Shown here piece after piece: positions 33,249-40,840 of a stretch of 64,000 nt of DNA. This DNA comes from JBGMEA01 sp963674555. GTDB taxonomy: Bacteria > Bacillota > Clostridia > Eubacteriales > Anaerofustaceae. The stretch spans positions 1,302,001 to 1,366,000 of the forward strand of contig OY771429.1 of NCBI GenBank assembly GCA_963674555.1, read 5' to 3'. The notes beneath the pieces are model-generated. The model made no database searches. It worked only from the letters and a program-made list of their open reading frames with translations, and was not told the DNA's origin. Position 1 is the stretch's first letter. Each line of letters opens with the position of its first letter. Made by a program: the position numbers and the translations under genes.

Positions 33249-34043
33249 ATGAAGAAAATAATCATTATCTTATTAAGTATTTTACTTATCGCAAGCTTGT
33301 TTACAGGTTGCGCGAAAGAAGAAACGGAACCGCTTGTCGTTGGGATGGAACTGGCTTATCCGCCGTTTGAAACCAAAGACGACAACGGAGACCCGAGCGG
33401 TATCAGCGTTGATATGGCTTACGCATTAGGGGAATATTTGGGCAGAGAAGTCGTGATCGAAAACACAAATTGGGACGGGCTTATACCGTCGTTGCAAACA
33501 GGTAAAGTGGATGTTGTTATATCCTCTATGACGATCACGGAAGAACGCGGCGAAGTCGTTGACTTCTCAGATCCGTACGCAAAAGCGTATTTGGCGTTGC
33601 TCGTTAATAAAGATTCAGGTATCACAAGCGTGGAAGAACTGAATCAAAGCGGCAATATCATTGCAGTGAAAAAAGGGACAACGGGTAATATTTACGCGGA
33701 TAACGTATTAACAAATACTACCGTCAACGCGCTTACTTCGGAGAGCGCATGTGTCACGGAAGTCACACAAGGCAAAGCGGACGCTTTCATTTACGATCAA
33801 CTGACCATCTACAGACAAAATCAAGCGAATCCCAATACGACGATCGCTGTGATGATACCCGGACAAGAAGCTGAAAATTGGGGAATGGCCGTTAATAAAG
33901 GCAATGATGAACTGCTTGCGCAGATCAACGCGTTTATTGCGGAATATAAGGCTGACGGAGGGTTTGAAACCTTGACCGAAAAATATCTCTCGGAAGAGAA
34001 AGCGACATTTGACGGACTCGGTTTTCCATGGTTCTTCGACTAA
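33249..34043 (+). CDS. Amino-acid-type ABC transporter substrate-binding lipoprotein
   Basis: A 264-residue exported protein. The lipobox SLFTGC gives lipidated Cys21; the mature part is the family-3 solute-binding fold (VVGMELAYPPFETKDDNG, VDVVISSMTITEERG, NWGMAVNKGNDEL). The ATG at 33249 has GGGGGAG upstream. It feeds the permease and ATPase encoded just after it. The ligand could be an amino acid or a small hydroxy- or oxoacid, given the lar genes. Confidence 0.88.
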   Translation: MKKIIIILLSILLIASLFTGCAKEETEPLVVGMELAYPPFETKDDNGDPSGISVDMAYALGEYLGREVVIENTNWDGLIPSLQTGKVDVVISSMTITEERGEVVDFSDPYAKAYLALLVNKDSGITSVEELNQSGNIIAVKKGTTGNIYADNVLTNTTVNALTSESACVTEVTQGKADAFIYDQLTIYRQNQANPNTTIAVMIPGQEAENWGMAVNKGNDELLAQINAFIAEYKADGGFETLTEKYLSEEKATFDGLGFPWFFD

Positions 34044-34052
34044 GGAGCATTC

Positions 34053-34829
34053 ATGAATCGACCTCAGAATCAAAAACCCGGCAAGACGGTCAAGTTCTTG
34101 AGCGCCGTAGCGGTCGCTGTGATCTTGATCGGCTTTGTCGGGCTTTCCGTACATTTGATCGGATTGAAGTTGGACTTCTCAACGTTGATCAGATACCGTA
34201 GCAGATTGTGGCAGGGCTTTGTTGCCACAGTCGTCATCTCTTTAGGCAGTTTGGTCATCAGTTTACTGATCGGACTTATTACCGCGCTCGGACAAAACGC
34301 CAAAAATCTGATCCTTAATTATTTGTGCAGAGCGTACGTGCAGATCATACGCGGCACACCGCTTTTGGTGCAGATCTATTTTTTCTATTACATCATCGGT
34401 ACCGCGTGGGGGATCGATAGCCGCTATATAGCGGGCATTTTGATCTTATCGATCTTCGAAGGCGCTTATATTTCAGAGATCATCCGAGGCGGTTTTGAAA
34501 GCATTGACAGACAGCAATATGAGATCGCAAGAGCGATCGGATTAACCTCGGCTCAAACGTTTCAATATGTTACGGTGCCGATCTTATTATCGCGCATATT
34601 GCCTGCTTTGGCGGGACAATTTGCTTCGATCATCAAAGACTCGTCTCTGCTCTCGGTAATAGCTGTCATCGAACTCACGCAAACGACGCAAGAGATATCC
34701 GCGACGAATTTTAGGTTATTCGAAAACTATTTTTTTGTCGGGATACTTTATTTCGTTTTAACTTTCACGGTATCGCTGATTTCAAAAAGATTGGAGAAAC
34801 AGTACAATCATGAATTTAGAAATCAATAA
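34053..34829 (+). CDS. Amino-acid-type ABC transporter permease
   Basis: A 258-residue membrane protein with about five helices and the EAA loop, here EIIRGGFESIDRQQYEIARAIG, typical of His/Glu/polar-amino-acid permeases. It lies 9 bp after the binding protein and overlaps the ATPase gene by 20 nt. Confidence 0.88.
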   Translation: MNRPQNQKPGKTVKFLSAVAVAVILIGFVGLSVHLIGLKLDFSTLIRYRSRLWQGFVATVVISLGSLVISLLIGLITALGQNAKNLILNYLCRAYVQIIRGTPLLVQIYFFYYIIGTAWGIDSRYIAGILILSIFEGAYISEIIRGGFESIDRQQYEIARAIGLTSAQTFQYVTVPILLSRILPALAGQFASIIKDSSLLSVIAVIELTQTTQEISATNFRLFENYFFVGILYFVLTFTVSLISKRLEKQYNHEFRNQ

Positions 34830-35544
34830 TATCTGTAAAAGTTTCGGTGATGAAGATGTTTTGCAGGATGTTTGTTATCATGATGACATTACATCCGTAG
34901 CCGTGATCGGTCCGTCTGGTGGGGGCAAATCGACTTTGCTTCGTATCATTGGCGGATTATTGATCCCAGATTCGGGATCGATAAAAATGGACGCAAAAGA
35001 AGTTATTTTTACGGAAAAAGAATTGCACACCTATCGGAAAGATATCGGTTTTGTTTTTCAATCAAACGGTCTTTTTGAGCATTTAACCGCGACTGAAAAC
35101 GTCACATTACCGCTGATCCGTACATTTAATATTGATAAAACCGAGGCGGTCGACACAGCACATAACCTATTCGAGCGATTCGGCTTGATCGAAGAGAGAG
35201 ATAAATACCCTTACCAACTCTCGGGCGGTCAATTGCAACGTATAGCCATAGCGCGCGCTATCGCGGTAAAACCGAAATTGCTTTTATTGGACGAGCCTAC
35301 TTCAGCGCTCGATCCCGAGTATACAACTGAAGTTTTGGATATGCTCGGTGAATTGCAGGCGGAAGGATTGCGAACGATCATCGTTACCCATGAAATGGGT
35401 TTTGCGAAAAACGCTTGCGAAAAGATCATTTTCCTAACAAATCATACGATCGTGGAAAGCGGAAAAAGCGCGGATATATTCAGTTCAGCAAAAACACCTG
35501 AACTGAAAAGTTTCTTAAATAAGATATTGGAATGGCGTGTATGA
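34810..35544 (+). CDS. Amino-acid-type ABC transporter ATPase
   Basis: A 244-residue ATPase: Walker A GPSGGGKST, Q-loop QSNGLFEHL, signature LSGGQLQRIAIARAI, Walker B LLLDEPTSALD and H-loop VTHEMGF. It overlaps the permease end by 20 nt. It completes the importer SBP-permease-ATPase and ends the operon that begins at larC. Confidence 0.93.
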   Translation: MNLEINNICKSFGDEDVLQDVCYHDDITSVAVIGPSGGGKSTLLRIIGGLLIPDSGSIKMDAKEVIFTEKELHTYRKDIGFVFQSNGLFEHLTATENVTLPLIRTFNIDKTEAVDTAHNLFERFGLIEERDKYPYQLSGGQLQRIAIARAIAVKPKLLLLDEPTSALDPEYTTEVLDMLGELQAEGLRTIIVTHEMGFAKNACEKIIFLTNHTIVESGKSADIFSSAKTPELKSFLNKILEWRV

Positions 35545-35564
35545 TACGTCCGTCATAAATTAAA

Positions 35565-35598
35565 AGAACGCATGATCTTAAGATCATGCGCTTTTTTA
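35565..35598. terminator. Terminator after the importer operon
   Basis: A perfect 22-bp palindrome (35569-35590) followed by CTTTTTTATTTT; it lies between the convergent ATPase and 5'-nucleotidase-like genes. Confidence 0.8.
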
Positions 35599-35606
35599 TT
35601 TTCTGT

Positions 35607-37076
35607 TTATTCTAATCCTAATACCGTAATGCGACCTTCTACTTTTGAAGATATGCGGTTGTGCACGGTCAGATATTCGTCAAGAATTTGCAGGCAAGTC
35701 GTAGAGGCGATCTTTTGTTTTTCATTTTGTTCCACTTCTTCCATCGGTATACCGAAGAAACGATCGAAGTTATTCAAATGGAATCGTTGTATGCCGACGG
35801 AATAGACTTTCTCATCATCAAGCGGTTCACCGTTTAAAGTCAACTCCACGATCTCTTTTTCGGGATAGGAATACGTCACGAACAGACCTTTACTGAATTG
35901 GTAGAACTCCGTTTCGTTAAGATAAGCGTCATCGCGCAATAAATGTTTGACCATCCTTTTTAGTTGATCGCCGTTTGCGTAGACACTCATGATCCAGTCA
36001 TCGTAAGGAAAGGCCTCCGCAAGATCACCGAACGTAACCGTAGGTCCCAAAGAATTCGTCCTGATACTTCCGGAACCCAAGAACATGATGTCCAAGCCCA
36101 AACTCTCTTGGAAAATATCTGCGAAGAGATTACCCATGTCCGTTTCTCTGTAGCGAACGGGATGCGTAAGCTGGTGCGGAAGATGGGTCAAGATCCTTCC
36201 GAATTTTTTATCCGTGATCTCTTTATATTTTTCTATCGTGTGCTTTAAGTCTTCATTTACCGGGCAGTAAGAACTATCGATCGGAACGAGTTTCCACTCA
36301 TACGAATCAACGCGGTTTGTATCGGTGTCGATCTTCAGATCGAATCTTCCGATCATGTCCGTACCGGTGCCCGCTTGTACGATCAATATATCGTTTACGA
36401 GCTCAGGTTCATCCAAAACAGTGTGCGAATGGCCGCCGACGATAATGTCCACGCCCCAATTGGGGTCTAAAAGCTCCGCTAATTTCTTGTCTTGTTCAAA
36501 GCCGATATGCGTAAGTAATACAGTCAGGTCAATATCTATCGTTTTATAGTTGTTACAGATCTTACCGACAGCTTCCGCGGCTTCTTCAATATCGACGAAA
36601 GAACCTAGGATATCGTCCTGTTTGGCGTAATCCATGATCTCTTCGGTGAGCAGTCCGATAAACATGATCTTCATGCCGTCGATCTCAATGATGCGGTACG
36701 GTTCAAACAATCGCGTCATATTTGATTTGATATATATATTAGCGTTGATGATCGGGAAATTCGCGCATTTTTCCAGAAATATCAAATGCGCTAATCCGTA
36801 ATCGATCTCGTGATTGCCCAATGTCGCTACATCCGGGGCTATCATATTCATGATCTCGATGGTCGATAATCCTTTGAATTCGCTGTCGATGACCGAGCCT
36901 CGAAACATGTCTCCGGCGATCACATACAAGGAGTTGTCTTCTTCGTTACGAACTTTATTGACATAGCCCGAAAGCATCGAAACACCGCCGAGCAATTGTT
37001 TATCGATCTCTTCGGCTAAGAAGTCTCCGTGCATATCGTTTGAATGCAGTAGTGTTAAGTTTTTGATATTTGCCAT
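35607..37076 (-). CDS. 5'-nucleotidase/UshA-like metallophosphoesterase (no signal peptide)
   Basis: A 489-residue protein: calcineurin-like phosphoesterase N-terminal part with LLHSNDMHGD, VIAGDMFRGS, LGNHEID, LLTHIGFEQD and GGHSHT as metal-ligand motifs, and a C-terminal 5'-nucleotidase substrate domain from about residue 310. It hydrolyses nucleotides or related phosphoesters. No secretion signal or anchor is visible, so it appears cytoplasmic, unlike UshA. The ATG at 37076 has AGGAG upstream. The 16 codons open before it are unlikely to be translated. Confidence 0.87.
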   Translation of the reverse strand: MANIKNLTLLHSNDMHGDFLAEEIDKQLLGGVSMLSGYVNKVRNEEDNSLYVIAGDMFRGSVIDSEFKGLSTIEIMNMIAPDVATLGNHEIDYGLAHLIFLEKCANFPIINANIYIKSNMTRLFEPYRIIEIDGMKIMFIGLLTEEIMDYAKQDDILGSFVDIEEAAEAVGKICNNYKTIDIDLTVLLTHIGFEQDKKLAELLDPNWGVDIIVGGHSHTVLDEPELVNDILIVQAGTGTDMIGRFDLKIDTDTNRVDSYEWKLVPIDSSYCPVNEDLKHTIEKYKEITDKKFGRILTHLPHQLTHPVRYRETDMGNLFADIFQESLGLDIMFLGSGSIRTNSLGPTVTFGDLAEAFPYDDWIMSVYANGDQLKRMVKHLLRDDAYLNETEFYQFSKGLFVTYSYPEKEIVELTLNGEPLDDEKVYSVGIQRFHLNNFDRFFGIPMEEVEQNEKQKIASTTCLQILDEYLTVHNRISSKVEGRITVLGLE

Positions 37077-37147
37077 TGTTCTTTCTCCTATATAGTTTTT
37101 TATCTTATGTGAATTAAAAATCATTTAGATCCAGATGAAAGATTATT

Positions 37148-37927
37148 TTATTTTTCGTTTAAAAATTGCTCAAGGATATCCCTGTTATTTTGCTTAATTT
37201 CAGATGCTTGTACTATCCCGCTTTTAGCTATATGTTTCATTACGATTTTTTTTATCAGTTCAATAAATTCGCTTGATGCACCTGGTGAACAGATTATTTT
37301 TTTAATGAAAAGGAGATTTTTAAGTAAGGTACGATGCATGTTTTTTGTAAGAATAGGATGATGGTACATGACAATTCTGAACTCATTTTCATTTATGAAA
37401 TACTTACTTTTCCCGAATGCTTTCATATGAACAGAATTCATTTGATTGCAATAATCATAATCTATTTTCCCATAAATATACTTTACACTTTCATACTCAT
37501 TTTCATAGCACTTTGTTTCTAATGCGTTTAATAAATCCTCAACTGTAGTTAATAGTAAGATTCCTTCATCAAAATTCGTATAGTTTTTCCACATTAAATA
37601 GGATTCATTTTCATGTATAGTCCAGCAAGATGCATAATAACACTCAATAGTTTTTAAAATATTACTTTTTCTTGATTGTGCATATTCATAATTTACGTTA
37701 ACTTCGGATGCTTTCAAGGAATCAATTATTTCTTTATATTGAGGAACTCCTTCAGCCTTATCTTCAAATTCTGATATTTTTTTAAAACATAATTCTGAAG
37801 TTTCTAGCATATTTAAAAACCCCGAAAAAGTAAAATAGCGACCAATCACTAGCGACCTGAGTTCAAATGGAATTTCTCTGGTTAGAGTTGAAATATGTAG
37901 AGGTTTGTTCTGTTCCCAACAATTCAT
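37148..37927 (-). CDS. DUF2971-like protein, AT-rich orphan
   Basis: A 259-residue protein with the DUF2971 feel: FRYFTFSGF-like start (RYFTFSGFLNMLETSELCFKK), YYASCWTIHENESYLMWKNY in the middle, and FRIVMYHHP later. DUF2971 is often seen in mobile or defence contexts, but the function is unknown. Its coding sequence is clearly richer in A+T than the genes on either side, which suggests horizontal acquisition. There is no strong RBS; the ATG at 37927 is the best choice. Confidence 0.6.
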   Translation of the reverse strand: MNCWEQNKPLHISTLTREIPFELRSLVIGRYFTFSGFLNMLETSELCFKKISEFEDKAEGVPQYKEIIDSLKASEVNVNYEYAQSRKSNILKTIECYYASCWTIHENESYLMWKNYTNFDEGILLLTTVEDLLNALETKCYENEYESVKYIYGKIDYDYCNQMNSVHMKAFGKSKYFINENEFRIVMYHHPILTKNMHRTLLKNLLFIKKIICSPGASSEFIELIKKIVMKHIAKSGIVQASEIKQNNRDILEQFLNEK

Positions 37928-38165
37928 CTTAATTCATAAATCTCCTTAACATATTTAGTATATTTATCGCCATAAAAAACAGATGATTTTCTGCTTTGTT
38001 ATTGAATGAAAGTACTTTTGAAAAAGTCTTGATTTACTTTAAATTATACGTTTAAGACCGTGAACTGTCAATTGAAAATCGGTTGGATGATCCAAAATTA
38101 GGCGCATCTAAATTTTAAATAAATCAAAAAATATTCATAAATCAATGGAAAAGTCATCATAAAAA

Positions 38166-38174
38166 TGCTATAAT
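38166..38174 (+). promoter_or_regulatory. Promoter of the Mrp antiporter operon (extended -10)
   Basis: TGCTATAAT (38166-38174), an extended -10 with perfect TATAAT. A weak TGGAAA lies 17 bp upstream at 38146-38151. It precedes the first antiporter gene by about 30-70 nt depending on the start codon used. Confidence 0.5.
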
Positions 38175-38203
38175 GATATCAATTAAAACAACCTGTTCCT
38201 CAA

Positions 38204-38731
38204 ATGATGCACACCTTCATCTGCTTGAAAGGAGCTGATTTTATCAACAGACTGCTTTATTATTCACAACTCGTTTTATTTTTTTCTCTTTTTTGGATCG
38301 CTTTGTTTGAGCGGTTCACGCTTAGCGTGATCATATCTGCGCCTTTTGTTGGGATCATTTCACTGTATCTTTCCGAGAAGTTCTTACAAAAAAACAGTTT
38401 CTATGAGCAATACCCTTTTTGTTTTTTCCGTGCGCTTCAATACGGCGTTTTTTTGTTGTTTCAAATCATCAGATCCGCTTTTATGCTCATCCCTATTATT
38501 TTCTCCGGCAAGGCTGATCCGAAGATCATCGAGATATCCACATCGCTTAATTCCGATTTCTTGATCTCGGTACTTGCGAATTCCATCACGCTTACACCGG
38601 GGACGATTACCGTTGACGTACGCGGGCAAAAATTATGGGTGCTGTGGGTCGCACCAAAAACGCTGGATACGACCCTTGCGGGAGAAATGATCAAAGGAGC
38701 ATTGGAAAAAAGATTGGAGAGAGGGCTATGA
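38204..38731 (+). CDS. mrpE: Mrp/Mnh-type antiporter subunit E (first cluster)
   Basis: A protein of up to 175 residues, with two to three helices, then LNSDFLISVLANSITLTPGT and TVDVRGQKLWVLWV, the MrpE core. It is a small membrane subunit of a multi-subunit cation/proton antiporter. The start is unsettled. ATG 38204 has no ribosome binding site, while a good AAAGGAG at 38228-38234 points at an AUC codon at 38243, in frame. TTG 38225 would overlap that site. Its stop overlaps the next start (ATGA). Confidence 0.82.
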   Translation: MMHTFICLKGADFINRLLYYSQLVLFFSLFWIALFERFTLSVIISAPFVGIISLYLSEKFLQKNSFYEQYPFCFFRALQYGVFLLFQIIRSAFMLIPIIFSGKADPKIIEISTSLNSDFLISVLANSITLTPGTITVDVRGQKLWVLWVAPKTLDTTLAGEMIKGALEKRLERGL

Positions 38732-38979
38732 ATTATATTTTATACGCATTGGTCATATTGATAGCGATAAGTGTTCTGCGTATCTTGCTCGGTCCCGGTC
38801 TGTGGGATCGGTTGCTCGGTTTTAACTTAGTCACATCAAAACTCATCATGCTTATCGTTCTTATAGCCTCTCTGCGCGGTGAAAGCTTTTTACTTGATAT
38901 TGCATTGGTCTATGCACTTTTAAGCTTTTCGGGCGTGATCTTTTTCTCGGTATATTTACAAAGAAAGGGGCGTTATTAA
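38728..38979 (+). CDS. mrpF: Mrp/Mnh-type antiporter subunit F (first cluster)
   Basis: An 83-residue protein with three helices and LLGPGLWDRLLGFNLVTSKL, the MrpF pattern seen after the first helix (GP...DR..G.N). It overlaps mrpE by 4 nt and the G subunit by 1 nt, so the genes are translationally coupled. Confidence 0.87.
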   Translation: MNYILYALVILIAISVLRILLGPGLWDRLLGFNLVTSKLIMLIVLIASLRGESFLLDIALVYALLSFSGVIFFSVYLQRKGRY

Positions 38980-39272
38980 TGTGGTATTTGATCGGATTGA
39001 TCGTTATCGTTATCGGAATGATCTTCGTCAGCATCGGAACATTCGGTGTAAATCGATTTAAAAATTTTTACTACCGCGCGCTTGTAGCGGCGCAGATCGA
39101 TACGGTCGGTTATTCGGTCTTGCTCTGCGGTGTGATGATACAAAACGGGTTCTCTTTCTTTACGTTGAAAGTCTTGTTTATCCTTATCATTACGTTGATC
39201 ATCAACCCGTTGGTAACGCATTCCGTTACGCGTTCGGCATTTTACAGCGGATATAAGATAGGGAGGGAATAG
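38979..39272 (+). CDS. mrpG: Mrp/Mnh-type antiporter subunit G (first cluster)
   Basis: A 97-residue protein with three helices and IGTFGVNRFKNFYYRALVAA, matching the MrpG loop (GvfRfpdvy.R). Cation/proton antiporter small subunit. Its start shares one base with the stop of the F gene. Confidence 0.85.
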   Translation: MWYLIGLIVIVIGMIFVSIGTFGVNRFKNFYYRALVAAQIDTVGYSVLLCGVMIQNGFSFFTLKVLFILIITLIINPLVTHSVTRSAFYSGYKIGRE

Positions 39273-39274
39273 AT

Positions 39275-39817
39275 ATGCTCAAATTGATTTTAATACTCCT
39301 TGTCATCACAGCGATCTTTGCCGTACAGACGAGAAGATTACGACGATCGATCGTCTTTCTCGGCGTATTTTCGCTGAGTATCTCATTTGCGTATATGCTC
39401 TATCAAGCACCGGATGTCGCGGTTGCGGAAGCCGTGATCGGTTGTACGATATCCGTTATTCTTTTCGTTGTCGCATTACAACAATATAAGCTCTTTACGA
39501 TCTATTATGTGCGCGATCATGAACGTTTGGGCGTAAGTTCGTTTTTGCCTGTTGACCAAAGCAGACTGATAAGAGTGCTTGAGAAATTTTGCGCTAAGCA
39601 AGAGCTTGAACCGCAGATCATATATTCGGATGAAATGCTCAAAGATATCATCAACACACATCCGTACGCCTTGATCATCGAAGAACGAAAGAACGAGCTT
39701 ATGATCTACGGTCATCCTGAAAATTATAAACTTGACGCGTTAGAAACCTTTTTGCAAGAAGATTCACAGTTTGATCACCCCTATCGTATCGTTAAAGTAG
39801 AGGAGATGATCTTATGA
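39275..39817 (+). CDS. MbhD/DUF4040-type antiporter subunit with an extra C-terminal domain
   Basis: A 180-residue protein. Residues 1-75 are the DUF4040 membrane module that corresponds to the C-terminal helices of MrpA or to MbhD (YQAPDVAVAEAVIGCTISVI). Residues 85-180 form a soluble domain (FLPVDQSRLIRVLEKFCAKQ onward) not usual for this subunit. Its second cluster counterpart (45,023) lacks it. The function of the extension is unknown. It follows mrpG by 2 nt. Confidence 0.78.
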   Translation: MLKLILILLVITAIFAVQTRRLRRSIVFLGVFSLSISFAYMLYQAPDVAVAEAVIGCTISVILFVVALQQYKLFTIYYVRDHERLGVSSFLPVDQSRLIRVLEKFCAKQELEPQIIYSDEMLKDIINTHPYALIIEERKNELMIYGHPENYKLDALETFLQEDSQFDHPYRIVKVEEMIL

Positions 39818-40083
39818 GGCGCGCGATCATAGCAATCTTCGTATTGATCATCTGTGTGGTTTTTTTGATCGGTGCGAATGATATCGAACCTGTTTCGGTC
39901 GGCCCGATGGCATCATATTATGTCGCAAATGCTTATCAAGAAACGGGTGCGGAAAACGCGATAACATCGATCTATTTATATTACCGTTATTACGACACGA
40001 TGTTTGAGACGATGATGTTACTGCTCAGTATCATCGGCGTGATCTATATGTCTGTGCATAAAGGAGAAGAATACGATGGATGA
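39814..40083 (+). CDS. MbhE/MrpB-N-terminal-like antiporter subunit
   Basis: An 89-residue protein with two helices around an extracytoplasmic loop. AITSIYLYYRYYDTMFETMMLL corresponds to the VTSIVVNYRSFDTLGE segment of MbhE-like proteins. In the second cluster this half is fused to the MrpB part (gene at 45,274). Here the two are separate overlapping genes. Confidence 0.72.
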   Translation: MRRAIIAIFVLIICVVFLIGANDIEPVSVGPMASYYVANAYQETGAENAITSIYLYYRYYDTMFETMMLLLSIIGVIYMSVHKGEEYDG

Positions 40084-40462
40084 ACGTTCAAAATTGCTTT
40101 CAAACGCATTGGGCTTCATGTTCCCGTTGATCATCATCTTCGGTGTCTATATGATATTAAACGGTCATGTTTCACCGGGGGGAGGATTTCAGGGCGGAAC
40201 GATATTAGCGTCCGTGTTTATTTGCAGATATCTTATCGACTCTGCGGACAGCATTTCACTTAAAAAGATACAAGCCGCGGAAAAGACTGCATTGTTTTTT
40301 ATCATTTTCTTGGCAGTCGGGTATGTGGGCATTTTCTTAAACGCTCGCATGGATCCCATGCATGTTTACTATTTTTATGTCATGAACTGTTTGATCGGGT
40401 TGGAAGTCGCTTGCGGCATGACGATCTTGTTTTACAGGTTCGTATTGTATGAATCGAGGTGA
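40076..40462 (+). CDS. mrpB: Mrp-type antiporter subunit B
   Basis: A 128-residue four-helix protein with NGHVSPGGGFQGGTILAS, the signature loop of MrpB/MbhF. It starts 8 nt before the end of the previous gene. Part of the antiporter membrane module. Confidence 0.85.
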   Translation: MDERSKLLSNALGFMFPLIIIFGVYMILNGHVSPGGGFQGGTILASVFICRYLIDSADSISLKKIQAAEKTALFFIIFLAVGYVGIFLNARMDPMHVYYFYVMNCLIGLEVACGMTILFYRFVLYESR

Positions 40463-40468
40463 GGTGTA

Positions 40469-40840
40469 GTGTTGTACAAAATATACGACGCGATCAACGC
40501 GGAAAATATCAGCATCATATTATTTTTTATCGGCGTTTACGGCTTATGCGCGCGTCGAAATATCTTAAAATCGATCATTAGCCTCAGCCTCATGCAAGCG
40601 GCGATCATACTGTTTTTTGTATCTATAAATCATTCAACAGATACGACAGTACCGATCGGTTCGGAGCTTGCGTCGATGCCCGCAGTCGCAGACCCGCTTC
40701 CTCAGGCGCTTATGATAACGGCTGTGGTGGTCGGTGTTTCCGTTACTGCGCTCAGCCTTACCATGTTTATCACGCTGTATCACAAATACGGGACGACGAA
40801 CTGGGGTAAAGTACACAAAAAGAGAGAGGAGATACATTAA
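40469..40840 (+). CDS. mrpC: Mrp-type antiporter subunit C (NuoK-like)
   Basis: A 123-residue three-helix protein with NuoK-like GVYGLCARRNILKSIISLSL and ADPLPQALMITAVVVGVSVT. The start is a GTG with GAGGTGAGG upstream. NuoK/MrpC lines the proton path next to subunit D. Confidence 0.88.
   Translation: MLYKIYDAINAENISIILFFIGVYGLCARRNILKSIISLSLMQAAIILFFVSINHSTDTTVPIGSELASMPAVADPLPQALMITAVVVGVSVTALSLTMFITLYHKYGTTNWGKVHKKREEIH

Noticed and set aside
37148..37927. Part of a toxin-antitoxin or restriction system
   Set aside because: No partner gene is adjacent; neighbours are a 5'-nucleotidase-like gene and the Mrp operon.
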